NCBI GenBank assembly: GCA_050331575.1
Contig: JBHJGS010000044.1
Location: 1-64,000, forward strand
Origin: JBHJGS01 sp050331575
GTDB lineage: Bacteria > Pseudomonadota > Alphaproteobacteria > Sphingomonadales > Rhodothalassiaceae
Direction of reading: 5' to 3'
DNA length: 64,000 bases
Below the pieces are notes generated by a model. The model had not been told where the DNA came from and made no database searches. It was given only the letters and a program-made list of their open reading frames with translations. Positions within the stretch are counted from its first letter, which is position 1. Each line of letters opens with the position of its first letter. Made by a program: the position numbers and the translations under genes. Of this stretch, positions 43,134 through 51,683 are shown in pieces.

Positions 43134-43832
43134 ATGAATTATGGCGAGGTGGCCTATGTTGAGGCATGGAACCGCAGCTACAGCCGCGGCGACAACCACA
43201 TCTACTATCCAAAGGAAGAAACGCTGCGGTTTTTATCAAAGCATGTGCGCAAACGTGTTAAATTAAATCACTTTGAAGATATTCTTGTGCGGGCGGACGG
43301 GCTGCGCGGGCTGGATTTTGGATGCGGTATCGGCAGGGGGGTTGTGCTGCTTCATGAATTCGGCATTGACGGCCATGGTGTGGACATTTCGACGACAGCG
43401 ATCGAGCAGGCAAAAGACTTGGCTGACGCCTTCGGTGTGGATCTGACCGGCCGGCTAAGCGTGCTGGAAGGGCCGCACTTGCCCTACGCCGACGGGTATT
43501 TTGACCTCGCCATCAGCGAGGGAGTTCTGGACAGCATGCCGTTTCAAATCGCCCGAACCTGTTTGGGCGAAATCGTCCGCTGTACGCGCCAGCTGATCTT
43601 TTTCAGCGTCATCGCGCGGCGACCAGAGGCGGACGCACCGGAAGAAGAAATCGTCCAGACACCGCACGAGCACGGCACTGTGCAAAGCTATTTCGATGAG
43701 AGCAAAATCAATCAGCTAATTGAGGGACTTCCCGTGCGGATCATCGATCTGGAACGACAAGATCGGCATTTTCTAAGTCACCGCACATACTATGGCCGCT
43801 TTTACGTAACTTTGGAACGACTCGCTGAATAG
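43134..43832 (+). CDS. Class I SAM-dependent methyltransferase
   Basis: 232 residues. Motif I is LRGLDFGCGIGRGVVLLHEF, then GHGVDISTTAIEQAKDL and ADGYFDLAISEGVLDSMPFQ. Ten bases separate it from the TylF gene, with GAGGAGG before the ATG, so the two form a unit. The DNA is more A/T-rich than the surrounding operons (for example 43251-43290), hinting at separate acquisition. The substrate is unknown; methylation of a surface glycan is likely. Confidence 0.85.
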   Translation: MNYGEVAYVEAWNRSYSRGDNHIYYPKEETLRFLSKHVRKRVKLNHFEDILVRADGLRGLDFGCGIGRGVVLLHEFGIDGHGVDISTTAIEQAKDLADAFGVDLTGRLSVLEGPHLPYADGYFDLAISEGVLDSMPFQIARTCLGEIVRCTRQLIFFSVIARRPEADAPEEEIVQTPHEHGTVQSYFDESKINQLIEGLPVRIIDLERQDRHFLSHRTYYGRFYVTLERLAE

Positions 43833-43843
43833 AGCCTTTTCCG

Positions 43844-43859
43844 GCCGCGCTTTAGCGGC
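43844..43859. terminator. Short hairpin between convergent genes
   Basis: GCCGC (43844-43848), loop GCTTTA, GCGGC (43855-43859) overlaps the end of the aldehyde dehydrogenase gene and follows the methyltransferase stop. The preceding TAGAGCCTTTTCCGGCC resembles the left arm of the palindrome at 28153. It is a modest bidirectional terminator candidate without a clear U-tract. Confidence 0.35.
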
Positions 43860-45300
43860 TTAGCTGCATCTTCAAGACTTGCTTCAGGCGTCTGCCGTAA
43901 GGTGGCAGGGCGCCGATCAGCTTCATCAGATTGCGGTTGGTCTGGCGATAGATCGCCCGGGCATGGCTGAAGGTCTTGAAGCCATCCGGCCCGTGATAGG
44001 TGCCCATGCCGGAGGGACCGATGCCGCCGAATGGCAGTTCTTCCTGGCTGACATGGAAGATCGTATCGTTCAGGGTCACCCCGCCGGAATGGGTGCGGTC
44101 GAGCACCCGGCGCTGCTCGGCCTCGTCCGTGCCGAAATAGTATAGCGCCAGCGGCCGGTCATGCGCATTGACATAGTCAATCGCCTCGTCGATCTGCTCA
44201 TAGGGCAGGATCGGCAGGATCGGCCCGAACAATTCTTCCTGCATGACCTGCATCTGGTCGGTGACGCCGCGCAGAATGGTCAGCGGCATCATACGGCTGT
44301 TGGAGCCCTCCCCCGACCCGCCGCCGACAACATGCACATGCGCGCCCTTTTGCTTGGCGTCAGCCAGATACCCGTCCAGCCGCGCCTTGTGCCGGTCATT
44401 GATGACGGCGGTATAGTCCGGATTGCTGCGCACATCCCCGTAGAGCTGCGCCACCTGGCCGGCGACGGCCTCGGCAATCTCAGCCTCGGCCTCCTTCGGC
44501 ACCAGCAGATAATCCGGCGCCAGGCACACCTGGCCGGCATTCAGCATCTTGCCCACGGCGATGCGCTGGGCCAGCTGGGCGGTGTCGGCCGTGCGCGAGA
44601 CGATCACCGGCGATTTGCCGCCCAGTTCCAGGGTCACCGGCACCAGATTGTCTGCTGCCGCGCGCATGACATGGCGGCCGACGGCGGTGGCGCCGGTGAA
44701 CATCAGATGGTCGAACGGCAAGGATGAAAAGGCTTGGCCGACCTCCGGCCCGCCGGTGAACACCGCCACCTCATCCTCATCATAGGCCTGGGCGAACAGC
44801 TGCGCCATCAGGTCAGACGTTGCCGGGGTGATCTCGCTGGGCTTGATCATCACGCGGTTGCCGGCCGCGAAAATCCCGGCCAGCGGGCCGAACGTCAGAT
44901 TCACTGGAAAATTCCACGGACTGACCAGGCCGACCACGCCCTTTGGCTGATATTCAACCCAGGCCTTGGCGCCCATCAAGCGCAGCGGCAATTCGATCGG
45001 CCGCCGGTCTGGCCGCATCCAGGTCTTCAACTTGCTCCGGGCCAGCTTCAGTGCCTTCACCGACGAGACCATGTCGGTGAACAGCGACATCAGCTTGGGC
45101 CGGCCGCCGAAATCCGCCGCCATTGCCTCGGCCAACGCGTCCTGCTTGTCGACCAAGAGGGCGATGGCGCGATTGATCCGGTCGATGCGCACGTCTGCGG
45201 GCACCGGGCATTCCGCTAAAAATGCCTGCCGCTGCCGCAGGAGCGCTTGGTGCATGCGATCATAGGCGGTGTCCTCCACGCGCGCGGCTTGCTGTTCCAT
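43852..45300 (-). CDS. Aldehyde dehydrogenase, coniferyl-aldehyde dehydrogenase type
   Basis: 482 residues. The catalytic Cys lies in NAGQVCLAPDYLLVP and the general base Glu in VTLELGGKSPVIV. VSPWNFPVNLTFGPL and FTGATAVGRHVMRAA are NAD-site motifs, and EELFGPILPILPY is the family's C-terminal segment. It oxidises an aldehyde to the acid with NAD(P). The AxDYLLVP and short C-terminus fit the coniferyl/long-chain aldehyde dehydrogenase subgroup. It appears unrelated to the sugar pathway. Confidence 0.9.
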   Translation of the reverse strand: MEQQAARVEDTAYDRMHQALLRQRQAFLAECPVPADVRIDRINRAIALLVDKQDALAEAMAADFGGRPKLMSLFTDMVSSVKALKLARSKLKTWMRPDRRPIELPLRLMGAKAWVEYQPKGVVGLVSPWNFPVNLTFGPLAGIFAAGNRVMIKPSEITPATSDLMAQLFAQAYDEDEVAVFTGGPEVGQAFSSLPFDHLMFTGATAVGRHVMRAAADNLVPVTLELGGKSPVIVSRTADTAQLAQRIAVGKMLNAGQVCLAPDYLLVPKEAEAEIAEAVAGQVAQLYGDVRSNPDYTAVINDRHKARLDGYLADAKQKGAHVHVVGGGSGEGSNSRMMPLTILRGVTDQMQVMQEELFGPILPILPYEQIDEAIDYVNAHDRPLALYYFGTDEAEQRRVLDRTHSGGVTLNDTIFHVSQEELPFGGIGPSGMGTYHGPDGFKTFSHARAIYRQTNRNLMKLIGALPPYGRRLKQVLKMQLSR

Positions 45301-45446
45301 CCCTGTCTCTCCTCAACGCTTTTGCATTTGTGGCGCCGGCCCATCGCGATTGGCCGATATGAGCCGAGATTAACATAATGGTAAGCCTCGGGGCCGAAAA
45401 ATGGTTAACGAAAAACCAGAGAGTTCCCCGGGCCGCCGTGATCGAC

Positions 45447-46598
45447 ATGTCAGATGGACGCATATTGCTGCTTTCCTTCCCGTCCGTCTATGGGGACAGT
45501 GCATTCCGCACCCGCCAAGTGGCCCAGGCCTTTCAAGACGCCGGGCACGCAGCAGAAATTTTCGAGATACCCACCACCGGGGAAACCGGCTTGGCCGACC
45601 GGCTGCAAGCGGCGCTACAACAAAAGACGCGCTTCATTCTGTCACTCGACAATGGCTGGGCGCCGTCCATCCGTGGCCGTCCCTACAGCGACATCGCCCA
45701 AGCCCCGCATCTGATTTGGATGCAAAAGCATCCAGGGCTTCAAGCCAAGGCGATCTGGAACACCCGCGGCTGCACCGGTGCGCTCGTTACGGACCAGGAG
45801 CAGGCGCGCTACCTTAACATCAACTTTGGCAAATTGTCCGGCCTTCGGGAGGTTCGGGTGCTGCCGATGCCCGCCAGTGAATTGCCGGTTCGGGACAAGG
45901 ATATTGACCTGCTGTTCGTCGGCAGCGCCCCTGCCGTTCGCGAGCTGAAACTAGTCAACACAGATGCGCTGACGGAAAAAAAAGCGCATGCGGTGCTCGA
46001 GCTTTATGAGCAGGGACTGCCCTTATGTGATGCGGCGTTGCAGGTCTGTCAGAAACGCGAAGGCGAGCCGCTGGGCGTCGCTGAGATTGCCATTTTCAAT
46101 CATGCGGCTCATTTGGCCCTGATTGTGCGCAGCCGATGGCGTTGGCAGATGCTCCAGGCCATCAGTAAAGCCAAACTGCCCCTAACGATTGCCGGCCTGG
46201 GCTGGAAGAAGATTGCGTATCGGTTCAAACCGGCAAAGCTGATCGAAACATCTGATCCAGACGAGCTCGCCGATCTTCTGGCACGGGCACGCGTCATCTT
46301 GGCCTGTGACGGCATGCGCAGCGCCGGCTTGAACGATAGAATATTGAGCGCGGCCTGGGCCGGGGCGGCCGTTGTGTGTGCACAGCCGGACTGCCCCGAT
46401 CCGCTGCCGGTGGCGGCCGCAACGGCGGACCGGCCGGTGGCAACTCTGGCCAAGACATTCCTCGAGGATGAAGCCGCAAGACAGCGTGCGGTTGAGGATC
46501 TACGCGCAGCGATTTCGGCGAAACTGTTGTGGCGCCATGGGATTGAGGAAATCCTCTCGTTGGCGGACTCCTTGAAGGCCACTTATGAAGTTGTTTGA
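45447..46598 (+). CDS. Possible GT-B glycosyltransferase (CgeB-like)
   Basis: About 383 residues. The layout suggests two Rossmann-like halves: ILLLSFPSVYGDSAFRTRQV at the start, a middle segment IDLLFVGSAPAVRELKLV, and a late DPDELADLLARARVILACDG followed by NDRILSAAWAGAAVVCAQPD, which resembles the donor-site region of CgeB-type and related transferases. No E-x7-E is obvious. ATG 45447 is the best start; the open frame begins at 45378. It is followed after 13 bases by the TPR protein, so the two probably work together on a surface or flagellar glycan. Low certainty. Confidence 0.5.
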   Translation: MSDGRILLLSFPSVYGDSAFRTRQVAQAFQDAGHAAEIFEIPTTGETGLADRLQAALQQKTRFILSLDNGWAPSIRGRPYSDIAQAPHLIWMQKHPGLQAKAIWNTRGCTGALVTDQEQARYLNINFGKLSGLREVRVLPMPASELPVRDKDIDLLFVGSAPAVRELKLVNTDALTEKKAHAVLELYEQGLPLCDAALQVCQKREGEPLGVAEIAIFNHAAHLALIVRSRWRWQMLQAISKAKLPLTIAGLGWKKIAYRFKPAKLIETSDPDELADLLARARVILACDGMRSAGLNDRILSAAWAGAAVVCAQPDCPDPLPVAAATADRPVATLAKTFLEDEAARQRAVEDLRAAISAKLLWRHGIEEILSLADSLKATYEVV

Positions 46599-46611
46599 AG
46601 GAGAGGGAACG

Positions 46612-48105
46612 ATGGCGAACCGGGCGGCTAAGCGGAAAATTAAACAACAATCGCAACGTCGGCGCAAAGCGACAAATCCCGACATACTAAAACATGTTGC
46701 CGCACTGACGAAGAATGAACAATACAGTGAATTAATTGAATACCTGAATCACCATCAGAACGATTTGGACGATATAGCGAAATACCATGAACTCATGGGA
46801 TTGACTCTGTTTCGATCAGACCGGCTCGTGGAGTCGGTAAATCACCTTAAGCTCTCAATACAGCATCATGCAAACTCAGCGCGTTATAGTTACCTGGCGA
46901 ACTCCTACCACGTTCTAGGTAATTTTGATAAAGCCATTGAATGGCATCAGAAAGCCATCCGCCTTGATCCGAAGAATGCGTCTCTCTACCATAACTTCGC
47001 CTTTACACTCGAAGATATGCAGATGTATGAGGAAGCCATCCAATCGCTAGAAATAGGCCGGCAACTGGACCCAAGCCAAACCATTTTTCTGTATCAGCTC
47101 GGGCGCTACAATCTGGCGATCGGCGAGTTGGAGAAGGGATCCCAGTTGATCGACGCCGGCCTGGGCTGCAACCGTCGAACGGTTCCGGCAGGCATCAAGG
47201 GTTCTTACTGGCGCGGTCAAGACATCCAGGGCAAAAGGATCGTCGTCTGGCAGGAAGAGGGCGTCGGCGATGAAGTTCGAAATGCCTGTATGTATAAGGA
47301 CCTGCTGGATCGCGGTGCGGAACTGGTGATCGAATGCCGCGCGCGCCTGGCCAGCGTCTTCAAGCGCTCATTCCCTGGCGCAATCATCATGCCGCAGGAT
47401 GAGCCGCCGTCTCCTTACCTGCGAGAACCGTTCGACTATCATTGCGGTCAAAACACCCTGCTTCAATATTTGCGTCCCAGCCTCAGCCATTTCCCAGCAT
47501 CCGGAGGATTCATTAAGCCGGATCCGGATCTCGTCGACAAATGGCGTAAGCGTCTGGCAAGTTTTCCAAATCAGCCTGTGGTCGGCATCAGTTGGACCAG
47601 TGGCCTGATCAGCCGCCAACGGGCGCAAACGTTGTGGCCGGTCCAAGTGCTTAGGGACATCCTGCGCACGCCCGGCGTTTCCTTCGTTAGCCTACAATAT
47701 AGCGCCACAAAAGAGCAGGTAGAGGAACTCAATAATGATCTAGATACAAATATTCATTTCTTAGAAGATATAGATTTAAGGAATGATCTGGAAAATAGCT
47801 TCGCCCTTTCCAGCTGCCTTGACTATGTTGTATCTGCACCGACATCGACTTTGATTCTGGCTGGCGCGGTCGGAACTCCCGGATTATGTTTGTATAATGC
47901 GCGCCACTCCACCATGCTGGGGACTGACCACTTTCCTTATATTCCAAGTATCGAGGTCGTGCGCCGGAAGCATGGCCAAAGCTGGGAGTCTAAGGTGCCG
48001 GAACTGAACCGGCGCTTCCAAGATTGGCTGGCGGGGTTCCGGGCGAACCACGCGCAGGAACTGGCGGCCCGCGGCCAGATTGCCGAGGCTCTGGCGCAGG
48101 CTTAG
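46612..48105 (+). CDS. TPR protein with glycosyltransferase-like C-terminal domain
   Basis: About 497 residues. The first 20 residues are Lys/Arg-rich. TPR motifs fill about residues 35-170 (ARYSYLANSYHVLGNFDKAI, ASLYHNFAFTLEDMQMYEEA). The C-terminal half (about 195-470: IVVWQEEGVGDEVRNACMY, VVGISWTSGL, LDYVVSAPTSTLILAGAVGT) resembles the GT9-like domain fused to TPRs in many bacterial proteins. GGAGAGGG lies just before ATG 46612. The 5' half is strikingly A/T-rich compared with its neighbours, a sign of horizontal origin. It may transfer or recognise the nonulosonic acid. Confidence 0.75.
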   Translation: MANRAAKRKIKQQSQRRRKATNPDILKHVAALTKNEQYSELIEYLNHHQNDLDDIAKYHELMGLTLFRSDRLVESVNHLKLSIQHHANSARYSYLANSYHVLGNFDKAIEWHQKAIRLDPKNASLYHNFAFTLEDMQMYEEAIQSLEIGRQLDPSQTIFLYQLGRYNLAIGELEKGSQLIDAGLGCNRRTVPAGIKGSYWRGQDIQGKRIVVWQEEGVGDEVRNACMYKDLLDRGAELVIECRARLASVFKRSFPGAIIMPQDEPPSPYLREPFDYHCGQNTLLQYLRPSLSHFPASGGFIKPDPDLVDKWRKRLASFPNQPVVGISWTSGLISRQRAQTLWPVQVLRDILRTPGVSFVSLQYSATKEQVEELNNDLDTNIHFLEDIDLRNDLENSFALSSCLDYVVSAPTSTLILAGAVGTPGLCLYNARHSTMLGTDHFPYIPSIEVVRRKHGQSWESKVPELNRRFQDWLAGFRANHAQELAARGQIAEALAQA

Positions 48106-48186
48106 GGCCTGGCGTCTGGACGCCGCTGTACGAAACGCGTACCCGTTGGCGCCGTCCTTTATGCCATTGGTCCGGGAGCCTTTGCC

Positions 48187-49713
48187 ATGCGCCGCGCTTT
48201 GGCCGCAGCCTTCGCCGTCACCCTACCCGTCCTTGCACAATCGCCGTCACCGGACGATCCTGATCGTTGGTTCGCCTCCGGCCGGGCAGCGCTGGAGGCG
48301 CGCCGCGCCGTCGATCCCATTGCAGGGCCGGCCAAGAACGTCATTCTGGTCGTCGGCGACGGCATGGGCGTCTCCACCGTCACCGCCGGCCGCATTTTCG
48401 ACGGGCAAAGCCGCGGCGAGCCGGGCGAGGACAATGTGCTGTCCTTTGATGCCTTTCCGCACACCGCCCTGATCAAGACCTACAACACCAATGCGCAGGT
48501 GGCCGACAGCGCCGGCACCGCCACGGCGATGCTGTCCGGGGTGAAGACCAAAATCGGCGTGGTCGGCCTGAACGACGCGGTGGTGCCGGAGCGCTGCACG
48601 GCGATGGACGCAGCCTATGTGCCGACGCTTCTGGAATTGGCGGAAGCCGCAGGGCTGGCCACCGGCATCGTCACCACCACCCGCTTGACCCACGCCACCC
48701 CCGCCGCCGCCTATGCCCATTCGCCCTCGCGCAATTGGGAGGATGCGGTGCCGGAGGGGGCTGCGGGCTGCCGCGATATCGCCGCGCAGTTCGCGGAATT
48801 CGACACCGGCAACGGCATCGAGGTGGCCCTGGCCGGCGGCCGCGCCAACTTCTTGCCCGAAGACATGACCGATGGCGAGGGAGCACCGGGCCGGCGCAAG
48901 GACGGCCGCAATCTGGTCGACCTGTGGCAGCAGCGTTACCCCTCCGGCCGCTATGTCTGGAATCAGGATGGCTTTGATCAACTCGATCCGGCGATGGACG
49001 GCCCGGTGCTCGGCCTGTTTGAGCCCAGCCACATGGATTATGAAGCCGACCGCGCCCAGGATGTCGGCGGCGAGCCGTCGCTATCAGAGATGGTCGCCTT
49101 CGCCATCGACAAGCTGAGCCGAGCGAGCGACGGCTATTTCCTGCTGGTCGAGGGCGGCCGGATCGACCATGCCCACCATGCCGGCAATGCCCATCGGGCG
49201 CTGGTGGAAACCCAGATGCTGGCCCAGGCGGTCGCCACGGCGCGCACGCTGACCGATCCGGCCGACACGCTGATCCTGGTCACGGCGGATCATTCCCACG
49301 TCTTCACCATGGCCGGCTATCCGCCGCGCGGCAATCCGATTCTGGGCCTTGTTCGGCGGATCGACAGCGAAACCGGCGAACCGCAATTGGCCCGCGACGG
49401 CAAGCCCTACACCACGCTGGGCTATTGGAACGGTCCCGGCGCCATCGCGGGCGAGCGCGCCGCCGTCGACGCCGAAACCGCCCAGTCGCTAGATTATAAG
49501 CAGCAAGCGGCCGTGCCGACCTATGGCGAAACCCATGGCGGCGAGGATGTCGCCCTGTACGCGTCCGGTCCGGAGGCGCATCTGGTCGGCGGAACCTGGG
49601 AACAGCATGTCATCTTCCACCTGATGGACCACGCCCTGGGCGGCTTGAGCGGCCAAGTCTGCGCATCCGGTGAGGCGGCCGTGTGCGGCCGTGGAGGCCA
49701 ATATGGCCAATAA
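48187..49713 (+). CDS. phoA: Alkaline phosphatase (PhoA type)
   Basis: 508 residues with a signal peptide (MRRALAAAFAVTLPVLA). The metal site NVILVVGDGMGVSTV and the nucleophile Ser108 in QVADSAGTATAMLSG are intact; VEGGRIDHAHHAGNAHRAL and LVTADHSHVF carry the remaining zinc ligands. It hydrolyses phosphomonoesters in the periplasm. It is complete and of normal length. The stop overlaps the following SDR start by 11 bases. No Pho box was recognised in the 81-base upstream gap. Confidence 0.93.
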   Translation: MRRALAAAFAVTLPVLAQSPSPDDPDRWFASGRAALEARRAVDPIAGPAKNVILVVGDGMGVSTVTAGRIFDGQSRGEPGEDNVLSFDAFPHTALIKTYNTNAQVADSAGTATAMLSGVKTKIGVVGLNDAVVPERCTAMDAAYVPTLLELAEAAGLATGIVTTTRLTHATPAAAYAHSPSRNWEDAVPEGAAGCRDIAAQFAEFDTGNGIEVALAGGRANFLPEDMTDGEGAPGRRKDGRNLVDLWQQRYPSGRYVWNQDGFDQLDPAMDGPVLGLFEPSHMDYEADRAQDVGGEPSLSEMVAFAIDKLSRASDGYFLLVEGGRIDHAHHAGNAHRALVETQMLAQAVATARTLTDPADTLILVTADHSHVFTMAGYPPRGNPILGLVRRIDSETGEPQLARDGKPYTTLGYWNGPGAIAGERAAVDAETAQSLDYKQQAAVPTYGETHGGEDVALYASGPEAHLVGGTWEQHVIFHLMDHALGGLSGQVCASGEAAVCGRGGQYGQ

Positions 49714-50410
49714 GGTCTGTGCGATCATCGGCGTCGGCCCCGGCAATGGCGAGGCTTACGCCCGCCGATTCGCAGCAGACGGCTACGCGGTGGCGCTGAT
49801 GGCGCGCTCCGCGGACAAGCTAGACCGGCTGGCCGCTGAGTTGGACGGTGCCCGCGCCTATGCCTGTGATGCCGCCGACCCTGATCAGGTCACCGCCGCC
49901 CTGGCCCAGGCCGCGCAGGCTCTGGGCGCGGTCGATGTGCTGCTCTATAACGCGGGCTCCGGCATATTCGGCGCGATCGACGAGATCGAATTGGAGGCCA
50001 TGGAAATGGCCTGGCGGGTCAACACCCTGGGCTTGGCGGTCGCCGCCCGGGCGGTGGCCCCGGCCATGCTGGACAAGGGCAGCGGCACGATCTTCATCAC
50101 CGGCGCCACCGCCTCGCTGCGCGGCGGTGCGGGCTTTGCCGGCTTCGCTCAGGCCAAGGCGGCGCAGCGCTCGCTGGCGCAGTCGATGGCCCGGCTGTGG
50201 GGCCCCAAGGGCCTGCATGTCGCCTATATGATCATCGACGGCGTGGTCGACGGCACGCCCAGCCGACAGCTGGAGGCGTTCAAGGACAAGCCCGCCGATG
50301 CCTTCCTGAAGCCGGAAGACATCGCCGACACGGTGCATTTCATCTGCCATCAGCCGCGCTCGGCCTGGACCTTTGAGTATGATGTCCGGCCATTCTGCGA
50401 ACGGTGGTGA
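49703..50410 (+). CDS. SDR-family protein with Phe in place of catalytic Tyr
   Basis: 235 residues. The cofactor segment is CAIIGVGPGNGEAYARRFAA, with LYNAGSG instead of NNAG, and FITGATASLRGG near the Ser position. Where YxxxK is expected the sequence reads FAQAK, so Phe replaces Tyr while Lys is kept, as in some atypical SDRs. GGAGG lies five bases before ATG 49703. It ends shortly before a ribbon-helix-helix gene (GTGA overlap). Function is unknown; activity as a classical dehydrogenase is doubtful. Confidence 0.85.
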   Translation: MANKVCAIIGVGPGNGEAYARRFAADGYAVALMARSADKLDRLAAELDGARAYACDAADPDQVTAALAQAAQALGAVDVLLYNAGSGIFGAIDEIELEAMEMAWRVNTLGLAVAARAVAPAMLDKGSGTIFITGATASLRGGAGFAGFAQAKAAQRSLAQSMARLWGPKGLHVAYMIIDGVVDGTPSRQLEAFKDKPADAFLKPEDIADTVHFICHQPRSAWTFEYDVRPFCERW

Positions 50411-50637
50411 CCGCGCCGGACCAGCTGCAGCGCAAATCGGTGACCATTGCCGGCCACCGCACCAGCGTCACCCTGGAGGCCGCCTTTTGGCAGGTGCTGG
50501 ACCGGCTGGCCAAGACCGACGGCCGCTCCCGCGCCGCGCTGATCCAGCAGGTCGATGCCGGGCGCAGCGGTACGCTGTCCAGCGCGCTCAGGGTCTATGT
50601 CTTGAACCGGCTTGACACAATCGAGCCGACGCCATAA
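50407..50637 (+). CDS. Ribbon-helix-helix domain protein
   Basis: 76 residues. The pattern KSVTIAGHRTSVTLEAAFWQ followed by VLDRLAKTDGRSRAALIQQV and ending SGTLSSALRVYVLNRL fits the RHH_4-type ribbon-helix-helix proteins common in alphaproteobacteria, probably DNA-binding regulators. Two adjacent GTG codons (50404, 50407) are possible starts; the second overlaps the SDR stop as GTGA. Confidence 0.85.
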   Translation: MTAPDQLQRKSVTIAGHRTSVTLEAAFWQVLDRLAKTDGRSRAALIQQVDAGRSGTLSSALRVYVLNRLDTIEPTP

Positions 50638-50754
50638 GCGCGGCCTCCTTGAAGAGGAGCGCCCTGGTGATGATCTCTGCCGCTTGACGCTGACCCGTTC
50701 CATCGCTGAGCCGTGGCTCGCGGCCCCTCCCGTCCAGCAAGCGGACCGACCCTC

Positions 50755-51555
50755 ATGACCATATTGCACGGCAAAACCGCGCTGATCACCGGCGCGGCGC
50801 AGGGCATCGGCCTGGCCATCGCGCAGCGTTTCGCTGAAGGGGGCGCGCATGTCATCGTCAGCGACATCGGCCAGGGCGCCGGCCAGGACGCCGCCCGAAG
50901 CATCGGTGCTGCGGCCACCTATCGCCCGCTCGATGTCCAAGCCGAGGCGGATTGGCGGGCGCTGGGCGCCTGGCTGGCCGAGACCGAGCAAACCGTGTCG
51001 ATCCTGGTGAACAATGCCGGCATCACCGGCCTGACCGAAACGGCCGGCCCGCACGATCCGGAACATCTGGATTTAGCGTCGTGGCAGGCAGTCCTCGACA
51101 CCAATCTGACCGGCGTGGCGCTGGGCTGCAAATATGCCATTGCCTGGATGAAGGCGGCGGGCGGCAGCATCATCAATCTGTCGTCCCGCTCCGGCCAGGT
51201 CGGCATTCCCGGCGCTGCCGCCTATGCCGCCAGCAAGGCGGCGGTGCGCAATCATACCAAGTCCGTGGCGCTCTATTGCGCGGAACAGGGCTATGCCATC
51301 CGCTGCAATTCGCTGCACCCCGCGGCGATCCTGACGCCGATGTGGGACGCGATGTTGGGCGAGGGCCAAGCGCGGGATGACGCCATCGCGGCGATCGCGG
51401 CAGACATTCCGCTGCGCCGTTTCGGCATGCCGCAAGATGTCGCCGAGGCCGCGCTTTATCTCGCCGCCGACGGCTCCGCCTATGTCACCGGCACGGAACT
51501 CGTCATCGACGGCGGCCTGCTCGCCGGCACCGCAGCGCGACCCGGCGACCAGTAG
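50755..51555 (+). CDS. Short-chain dehydrogenase/reductase
   Basis: 266-residue classical SDR. The NAD(P) motif TALITGAAQGIGLAIAQRFA with a following VSDIG (Asp favours NAD), LVNNAGITG, SSRSGQVG and YAASK are intact, and the C-terminus GTELVIDGGLLAG is typical. It resembles cyclopentanol/3-oxoacyl-type reductases. ATG 50755 begins MTILHGKTALITG; an upstream in-frame start at 50713 is less likely. The gene stands alone. Confidence 0.9.
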   Translation: MTILHGKTALITGAAQGIGLAIAQRFAEGGAHVIVSDIGQGAGQDAARSIGAAATYRPLDVQAEADWRALGAWLAETEQTVSILVNNAGITGLTETAGPHDPEHLDLASWQAVLDTNLTGVALGCKYAIAWMKAAGGSIINLSSRSGQVGIPGAAAYAASKAAVRNHTKSVALYCAEQGYAIRCNSLHPAAILTPMWDAMLGEGQARDDAIAAIAADIPLRRFGMPQDVAEAALYLAADGSAYVTGTELVIDGGLLAGTAARPGDQ

Positions 51556-51683
51556 AGCAACATCTGACGGTTTGGCATAGCGGGTCTGACACCGATGCTT
51601 CCCAGCAGCGTTGTCAGCGGTCCGACACGTCCGATGCCGGCGCGATCGGCTCCGCGAGGGGGCCAGCCCGCACCCGTCGAGTG

